From positions 1 through 10,772 of the forward strand of contig DASTRU010000018.1 in assembly GCA_035761045.1 (NCBI GenBank): a stretch of 10,772 bases of DNA, read 5' to 3'. Origin of the DNA: DASTRU01 sp035761045. Its GTDB lineage: Bacteria; Pseudomonadota; Gammaproteobacteria; Burkholderiales; Burkholderiaceae_E. The position numbers and the translations under genes are program-made. The notes under the pieces were generated by a model. The model saw only the letters and a program-made list of their open reading frames with translations, ran no database searches and had not been told where the DNA came from. How positions within the stretch are numbered: position 1 is the stretch's first letter; each line of letters begins with the position of its first letter. This document shows, piece after piece, positions 1 to 4,448 of the stretch.

Positions 1-770
1 TCAGGCAATGCCAACAAATTATTGTGGTCAAGGACGAGTTCTTGGAGTTGGGTAAGTTTGCCGATGTCGCGTGGCAAAACACTTAACTGGTTCCCATGCA
101 GCTCTAGCCCCGTGAGATGCGTAAGTTGAGTAATGCAATCGGGCAAGGTGGTTAAACCGAGTTTTGATAAGCGCAGCAAACGCGTTTGCTTGCAAAAATG
201 CTTTTCAAGCACTTGCACGGCCTCGGCACGCATTTCCTGCGGGCCACCTTGCTCCGCCCAAGACTCTAGTTCAAGGCGGACGCTGTCGGGCAATCGCGAT
301 GGTCTAGACGGTCCGGTGATGACCGCCCGAGAAGACCATGACGCATCGGAACAATTTGGAGGTTCATCGAGCAATGCGTTGCCTGCCAGTTCAACAGTGC
401 AGGTGTTGGGCAAACGCGCTAAACACTCGGGCGAATGCACGATCTGATTTTGGCTTGCGTCCAACAACGTAATCGACGGCGGCAAATCCGTAGGAAGCTG
501 CGTTAGCGCGTTGTTGCTCACCACAAGCTCGCGAACGTGACCGAGCTGGTTCAACGCCGGAGGTAACGACGTAAGCCGCAGGTTTGAAAGGTCAAGTCGC
601 GCGGCGCGATCACGAACGCATACGTGTAAACGCGCAAGCGCTTCCTCGCGGCGTTCGCCTAGCACGCGTTCACCCGCCCAAGCGTTCCAACGCGACAAAT
701 GTTCTTCTTCGACCGCCAATGCATCATGCCCAAGAAAGGGCATGCAATGATTTAGAAACGGAACTCTCAT
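1..770 (-). CDS. Leucine-rich-repeat protein, IpaH/SspH-like N-terminal region (partial, C-terminus beyond left edge)
   Basis: The reading frame is open from ATG at 770 to the left edge (256 residues), so the C-terminus is missing. A Trp-containing helical segment (W28, W31, then ERREEALARL) leads into LRR-type strands: LDLSNLRLTSLP (59-70), LVVSNNALTQLP (82-93) and LPPSITLLDASQNQI (96-110). A linker rich in Ser/Pro follows (about 133-160), then a second helical segment (W171) and further repeats: LRLSKLGLTTLP (199-210), LELHGNQLSVLP (222-233), LVLDHNNLLALP (245-256). The Trp/helix cap followed by L-x-L-x-x-LxLTxLP repeats resembles the LRR half of IpaH/SspH/SlrP effectors, which carry a C-terminal NEL ubiquitin-ligase domain; whether that domain exists here cannot be seen. 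No signal peptide or membrane segment is evident. An in-frame ATG also lies at 794; neither start has a clear RBS. The first 60 bases have 26 G/C against 37 of 60 at 2101-2160, so composition may differ from the neighbours. Could instead be a non-effector LRR protein. Confidence 0.82.
   Translation of the reverse strand, partial: MRVPFLNHCMPFLGHDALAVEEEHLSRWNAWAGERVLGERREEALARLHVCVRDRAARLDLSNLRLTSLPPALNQLGHVRELVVSNNALTQLPTDLPPSITLLDASQNQIVHSPECLARLPNTCTVELAGNALLDEPPNCSDASWSSRAVITGPSRPSRLPDSVRLELESWAEQGGPQEMRAEAVQVLEKHFCKQTRLLRLSKLGLTTLPDCITQLTHLTGLELHGNQLSVLPRDIGKLTQLQELVLDHNNLLALP
72..680 (-). repeat. Internal duplication: two cap+LRR modules 140 residues apart
   Basis: Within the LRR gene, residues 31-93 and 171-233 (bases 492-680 and 72-260) align without a gap at an offset of exactly 140 residues. 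Matching pairs include W31/W171, L59/L199, L61/L201, S62/S202, L64/L204, L66/L206, T67/T207, L69-P70/L209-P210, L76/L216, H78/H218, L82/L222, N87/N227, L89/L229 and L92-P93/L232-P233. The unit comprises the helical cap as well as the LRRs, so a whole module was copied, not single 20-24-residue repeats. The copies are strongly diverged in the helix and in the linker. Confidence 0.7.
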
Positions 771-861
771 GACCCGACACACATGACAAAGCATTCAGCA
801 GATCAACGTGATGCTGCTTATTCGACGATCGTTCGTGACGTGTCTTGGGACTTCGGTTCCA

Positions 862-894
862 CACCAATCGCGCACATACATATGACTATTGGTG
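862..894. repeat. 7-bp inverted repeat in the LRR-gene upstream region
   Basis: CACCAAT (862-868) and ATTGGTG (888-894) are perfect inverted repeats separated by 19 bases. They lie in the 149-bp gap between the lyase-like gene's stop and the LRR gene's start. The spacing fits a dimeric operator better than a terminator: there is no T-run after it on either strand. I see no convincing -35/-10 pair in the gap. Chance occurrence is possible. Confidence 0.3.
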
Positions 895-919
895 GAATGT
901 ACTTCGCGTATGAAAAACG

Positions 920-1450
920 TTAGGCAACCATGCCTCGTCGATACGTTTCGACGATCACCATGCGTGGCGCTTCCGGGGTAACGATTCGGTACGCCCGTGT
1001 GGCGGCAAGATCCGGCAGCCCCACCGCCTCCCATAATCGTTGCGCGAGGTCGATGAAGTCCGCGATGCGTTCACGGCGCACCCACCACCGCGACAGCATA
1101 TGACCGATCGGCATCGTTCCCGCGCGCAAGTCGGCTTCAATGTCGGGCTCTAGGCCTTCAAGCGCGATGTAGCTCAAGTTGTCCATCAACACGCGATCGT
1201 GGGCAACCAAACTCGTAATGCGTTCAATAAACTGCTTACCGGGTAAATACTCCCGAACCAACGCGGGTACTTCGTGCGTGACGTGTTGGCGATACACATG
1301 CAGTTTGATCGGCCCTTGAGCAATCGCCTCGCACAATCGCGTCGTGGATCCGTCTTGAGCAAGCAGTACAGTAAGCAGCCGTTGCTCGGCGGCATGCGGT
1401 GTCGCAGCGAACCGCTCGCGCACCAGTGGTTTGGATGATTGCGAAGACAT
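920..1450 (-). CDS. Chorismate lyase-like protein (DUF98 / Rv2949c type)
   Basis: This 176-residue protein resembles the small chorismate pyruvate-lyase superfamily, which splits chorismate into 4-hydroxybenzoate and pyruvate. Visible family features in order: LLAQDGSTTRLCEAI (29-43), matching the family's LLxxDGSxTxxLE start; ERITSLV (76-82), whose R77 sits where the substrate-binding Arg is expected; DNLSYIALEGL (90-100); a MPIGHML turn (113-119); and a C-terminal MVIVETY strand (164-170), where E168 matches the conserved Glu of UbiC. Length is normal for the family and no signal peptide is seen. The start at 1450 is chosen because it is the most upstream-compatible ATG near the family start; ATG at 1459 and a GTG at 1423-1421 are alternatives and none has a good RBS. 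The gene diverges from pabB with overlapping start codons. Sequence match to UbiC proper is weak, so the product could be 4-hydroxybenzoate or a related aryl acid, or the protein could act on aminodeoxychorismate; the last is speculation. Confidence 0.65.
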   Translation of the reverse strand: MSSQSSKPLVRERFAATPHAAEQRLLTVLLAQDGSTTRLCEAIAQGPIKLHVYRQHVTHEVPALVREYLPGKQFIERITSLVAHDRVLMDNLSYIALEGLEPDIEADLRAGTMPIGHMLSRWWVRRERIADFIDLAQRLWEAVGLPDLAATRAYRIVTPEAPRMVIVETYRRGMVA

Positions 1451-1451
1451 G
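1448..1451. other. Shared CATG holding both divergent start codons
   Basis: The palindrome CATG gives ATG 1449-1451 on the plus strand (pabB) and ATG 1450-1448 on the minus strand (lyase-like gene). If both starts are used there is no intergenic DNA, so each gene's RBS and core promoter must lie inside the other's coding sequence. Upstream of pabB the only RBS-like bases are GAAG at 1443-1446; none is visible for the lyase. Confidence 0.5.
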
Positions 1452-2882
1452 ACAGACATTGAAGTAAAAATCTCGCGCGTTGAATGTACCGAAGATCCGC
1501 AAACCGTCTTTGCTCGCGTACGTGGCGACGGCGCGCACCACGTTTTGCTGGAAAGTGCTTTGCCGATGGAGCGCCAGGCGCAATGGTCGTACCTAGCGGG
1601 AACGCCCGTGGCATTGCTATACACCGATGCGAACGGCACGCATCTTGAACGCGACGGACGAGTCGAGCGCACTTGGCCTAATCCGTTTGACGCGCTGGCC
1701 GCCGTATGTCCGTCGGGTCCGGTGCGCGTCGTCGCGGACGGCAATATACCCGCTGGCCTAGACTTCATCGGCGGCTGGATGGGCGCATTGAGTTACGACG
1801 CCGCGCGCGAACTTCACCGGCTCGACGAACGCGCGCGGCACGATCCACCACTGCCGACGATGTGGTGGATGGCGCTTGACCACGTGCTCGCGTTTCATCA
1901 TCCGAGCCGGTCGTGGTGGCAATGCGCGGCGCGTGGTCCTCATGATGCATGGCCTTGGACGACTCACCATCGTGACGCCACGTGGCAAGCCACGCTGAAT
2001 CGCGCGCGCGGTGCGACGCCTTCTCGCGCTTCGTGGCGTGCTGGAGAGCGAACACAGCGCATGACCCAAGGCGATTTCGAAGCGGGCGTGGCGCGCATTG
2101 GAGAACGCATTGCGCGTGGCGACATGCTGCAAGTCAATCTTTCGCGACGCGAGGACGCGCCGTTCGAAGGCGACGCGTGGTCGATGTATCAAGACTTGAC
2201 GGCCGCTCACCCCGCTCCGTTTGCCGCATTCATCGAAACGCCCGGGTTTGCCATCGCCAGTTGTTCGCCAGAGCGCTTTATCCGTCTACATAACGGACGC
2301 GTGCAGGCGCGCCCGATTAAGGGCACCGCGCCGCGCGGGCGCGACGCCACCGACGATCACGCGCGGCGTGAATGGCTTGCCGCGAGCGAAAAAAACCGCG
2401 CCGAGAACGTCATGATCGTCGACCTGCTGCGCAACGACATGAGCCGTGTCGCGAGGCTCGGCAGCGTACGCGTGCCCGAGCTATTCGCGTTGGAGCCGTA
2501 CGCGAGCGTATGGCAGATGGTGTCCACCGTTGAAGCCGACCTGCGCGAGCAGTGCGGGCCGGTGGACTTGATTCGCGCTTGTTGGCCACCTGGCTCCATG
2601 ACTGGCGCGCCCAAGCTCGCCGCCATGCAAGCGATCGAAGAGATCGAACCGGTACGGCGTGGTTTTTACGCGGGATCGATTGGCTATATCGACTGCCGAG
2701 GCGGCCTGGATTTATCGGTCGTCATTCGCACCGCCATCGTTGCGCAAGGCCGTGTGATGGTGCAGGTAGGAAGCGGCATCGTGGCCGACTCCGATCCCAA
2801 TAGCGAATGGAACGAAACCGTGGCCAAGGGCGCGCGGCTACTCGATGTGCTCGACGCTCATCCCATGAATCACCGCGCGTGA
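1449..2882 (+). CDS. pabB: Aminodeoxychorismate synthase component I
   Basis: PabB converts chorismate to 4-amino-4-deoxychorismate with ammonia from the PabA glutaminase, the first committed step of the p-aminobenzoate branch of folate synthesis in the cytosol. The 477-residue product has the TrpE/PabB N-terminal domain (HHVLLESAL near 31-39, GGWMGALSYD near 108-117) and the chorismate-binding domain. PIKGT (289-293) carries the Lys (K291) typical of PabB; anthranilate synthase TrpE has PIAGT here. PGSMTGAPK and GSGIVADSDPNSEWNET near the C-terminus are the conserved chorismate and Mg2+ site motifs. There is no fused PabA or PabC domain. An in-frame TTG at 1431 would add six residues; ATG 1449 is preferred, with weak GAAG 3 bases before it. 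No pabA or pabC is in the window. The gene diverges from the lyase-like gene and converges on the cheW fusion with a 5-bp gap. Confidence 0.93.
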   Translation: MTDIEVKISRVECTEDPQTVFARVRGDGAHHVLLESALPMERQAQWSYLAGTPVALLYTDANGTHLERDGRVERTWPNPFDALAAVCPSGPVRVVADGNIPAGLDFIGGWMGALSYDAARELHRLDERARHDPPLPTMWWMALDHVLAFHHPSRSWWQCAARGPHDAWPWTTHHRDATWQATLNRARGATPSRASWRAGERTQRMTQGDFEAGVARIGERIARGDMLQVNLSRREDAPFEGDAWSMYQDLTAAHPAPFAAFIETPGFAIASCSPERFIRLHNGRVQARPIKGTAPRGRDATDDHARREWLAASEKNRAENVMIVDLLRNDMSRVARLGSVRVPELFALEPYASVWQMVSTVEADLREQCGPVDLIRACWPPGSMTGAPKLAAMQAIEEIEPVRRGFYAGSIGYIDCRGGLDLSVVIRTAIVAQGRVMVQVGSGIVADSDPNSEWNETVAKGARLLDVLDAHPMNHRA

Positions 2883-2889
2883 CTTTTTT
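2831..2889 (+). terminator. Possible long-loop terminator at the end of pabB
   Basis: CGCGCGG (2831-2837) can pair with CCGCGCG (2873-2879) across a 35-base loop; six T's (2884-2889) follow after four bases. The stem lies within the last codons of pabB. The long loop makes this a weak candidate. The T-run overlaps the stop of the convergent cheW-type gene. Confidence 0.25.
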
Positions 2890-4435
2890 AAGAAGCCGAA
2901 TACGAAAGCGGAGCGTCCTCGTTCACGCCGCTTGGCGCGTTGACCGCGCTCGTCGTGCAGGGCTGAGCCATTTCGTTTCGCAAGGCCCGCGCGAGTTGAA
3001 CCAAATCCAACCTCGGCAAGGTACGCCGTTGCTCGCGCACGCCTACTTCAATCAACGGTTGCCAGCTTCGCACCGCATCGACGGTGTGATGGTTCTTCGT
3101 CGAGGGCACGTTGGCTTGCTCCCATTTCGCGTTCTCGATCGAACACAAACTTTGCACGACGAAGCCGACGTATTGGCCCGCGTCCTCGACCAACAGCACG
3201 CGAGCGGTTTCGGTGTCGACCCGTACGGGCCGGCCAAGCAAGGTGCATAAACACACCAATGGAACCGACGCCTTGCGATGAGTGAACACACCGATCGCGG
3301 CGTCGCGACCCTGCTTCAACGGCACCGCCGTGGTGGGATACGCGACGATCTCGCTCACTTGAATGAGCGACGAGGCCGTCTCGACGCCGACGCGATACGT
3401 GAGGTAGGGCAAATTCGTGCAGGCCGCGTCGTCATCGCCCTTCGCGCTCGAGGCACCGCCAACAGGCTGACTTAAGCTCGCCAACGAACTAAGCACCGGA
3501 TGCTCGTGCAGTGACGCGGCATTCAACAACAAATGCTGCTCGCCTTCGTTACCCGCGAGCATGCCTTTAAACAGCGCGGCATTTGGTACGCCACATATCG
3601 GCATGGGCAGGATGTCGCTGGCGGGTACGCGCACGATGTCGCGCACTTCGTCGAGCATGAGAGCGAGATATCCCTTAGGAAATCGAAGCACTACCGCGGC
3701 CGACTCGCGCACGCCTTGCGCGACCTCGCCCAAGCCCAGCGTCTTCAAGGTATCGATCACCGGTACTTCATAGCCGTGGTGGGTAATGACGCCGCGACAC
3801 CACTCGCCTTTGAGGGAACTCTCGCGCACCACCGTGCTGGGCACCGTGCCGTCGACACTCATCGCGTCAATGCCAAATGGCAAAGCGCCGCACCGAAACA
3901 ACAATAAAGGCTCGCGCAAGCCCAACGTGCGTTCCTCGGCGTTGGCCTTGGGTTCTTCCACCATTGGCACGTCGGGCAACGCGGCGATGCGCGCGGCATC
4001 GAGCAAGGTAGCCACGCCCTCGTCAAGCTCGAAACTATGCGTGGCGATTGCCGCCGACTGGATTGGCGTGGCGGTGTTAAGCACGTGAAGGCGATCCGAG
4101 CGAACTTTCGCCATGCCTTGCACGCTGCTTGCAAGCAGGCCAAGCAAACGACCTTGATAACGCATCATGACAATGACGCGTTCGCGTTCCTCGACCACGG
4201 GTAAGCCAAGCGTCGGGCGTAAGTCGAGCACCGGAATCACGGTGCCACGCAATTGCACGGTCCCGCATAACCCTTGGGCGGCAATGGGCAACGTGCCCAA
4301 TTCCTTGGGACTCGCGATAACTTCACGTAGCGTCTCGACGGGCAGCGCAAGCAAGGCCGCCCCGATGCGCATCAGGCCGAACGAATGTTCGGTCGTGGTT
4401 TGAACGAATGCTTGCGTCGTGTCGCCGTGGCTCAT
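2888..4435 (-). CDS. Triple CheW-domain chemotaxis scaffold protein
   Basis: CheW couples chemoreceptors to the CheA kinase. This 515-residue protein contains three CheW-like domains in tandem, about residues 17-155, 172-312 and 340-487, followed by a Ser/Asn-rich tail; ordinary CheW has one domain of about 150-170 residues. Domain 1 has the classical turn QLRGTVIPVLDLR (R63-G64), the receptor/CheA contact. In domain 2 the same site reads THHGYEVPVIDTL (H219-H220-G221), and in domain 3 THRKASVPLVCLC (H386-R387-K388). No receiver, Hpt or kinase domain is present and no membrane segment is seen. The start ATG at 4435 is preceded at 6 bases by AGG in a good RBS. The gene lies 12 bp downstream of the PAS chemoreceptor, so both are very probably cotranscribed from the FliA-like promoter upstream of that gene. 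It is likely a scaffold suited to this receptor. Identification as CheW-type is firm; the scaffold role is inferred. Confidence 0.88.
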   Translation of the reverse strand: MSHGDTTQAFVQTTTEHSFGLMRIGAALLALPVETLREVIASPKELGTLPIAAQGLCGTVQLRGTVIPVLDLRPTLGLPVVEERERVIVMMRYQGRLLGLLASSVQGMAKVRSDRLHVLNTATPIQSAAIATHSFELDEGVATLLDAARIAALPDVPMVEEPKANAEERTLGLREPLLLFRCGALPFGIDAMSVDGTVPSTVVRESSLKGEWCRGVITHHGYEVPVIDTLKTLGLGEVAQGVRESAAVVLRFPKGYLALMLDEVRDIVRVPASDILPMPICGVPNAALFKGMLAGNEGEQHLLLNAASLHEHPVLSSLASLSQPVGGASSAKGDDDAACTNLPYLTYRVGVETASSLIQVSEIVAYPTTAVPLKQGRDAAIGVFTHRKASVPLVCLCTLLGRPVRVDTETARVLLVEDAGQYVGFVVQSLCSIENAKWEQANVPSTKNHHTVDAVRSWQPLIEVGVREQRRTLPRLDLVQLARALRNEMAQPCTTSAVNAPSGVNEDAPLSYSAS

Positions 4436-4439
4436 CGCA

Positions 4440-4448
4440 CACCTGCCT
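4440..4448 (-). promoter_or_regulatory. Ribosome binding site of the triple-CheW gene
   Basis: Read on the minus strand this is AGGCAGGTG, overlapping the last base of the chemoreceptor's TGA stop. The second AGG ends 6 bases before the ATG at 4435. It fixes the start and suggests translational coupling to the receptor gene. Confidence 0.7.

Noticed and set aside
133..447. Plus-strand 104-residue frame over the LRR gene, and 584-772
   Set aside because: Both are antisense to the LRR frame, which has clear periodic Leu and LP motifs; the plus frames have no such structure.
795..1034. Small minus-strand frame overlapping the lyase gene end
   Set aside because: Out of frame with the lyase-like gene, Gly/Arg/Ser-rich and without motif; it starts inside a better supported gene.
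920..1768. Lyase-like frame extended upstream to 282 residues
   Set aside because: The extra ~106 residues are antisense to pabB, low in family-like pattern and rich in Ser/Arg/Thr, as shadows of GC-rich genes are. The recognisable family sequence begins after the ATG at 1450.
1449..2882. TrpE (anthranilate synthase component I) identity
   Set aside because: The PIKGT motif with Lys is typical of PabB; TrpE has PIAGT, and no trpG or other trp gene is adjacent.
2807..3907. Plus-strand frames at 2807-3250, 3278-3475 and 3533-3907
   Set aside because: Antisense to the triple-CheW gene, with compositions typical of GC-rich shadows and no recognisable motif.
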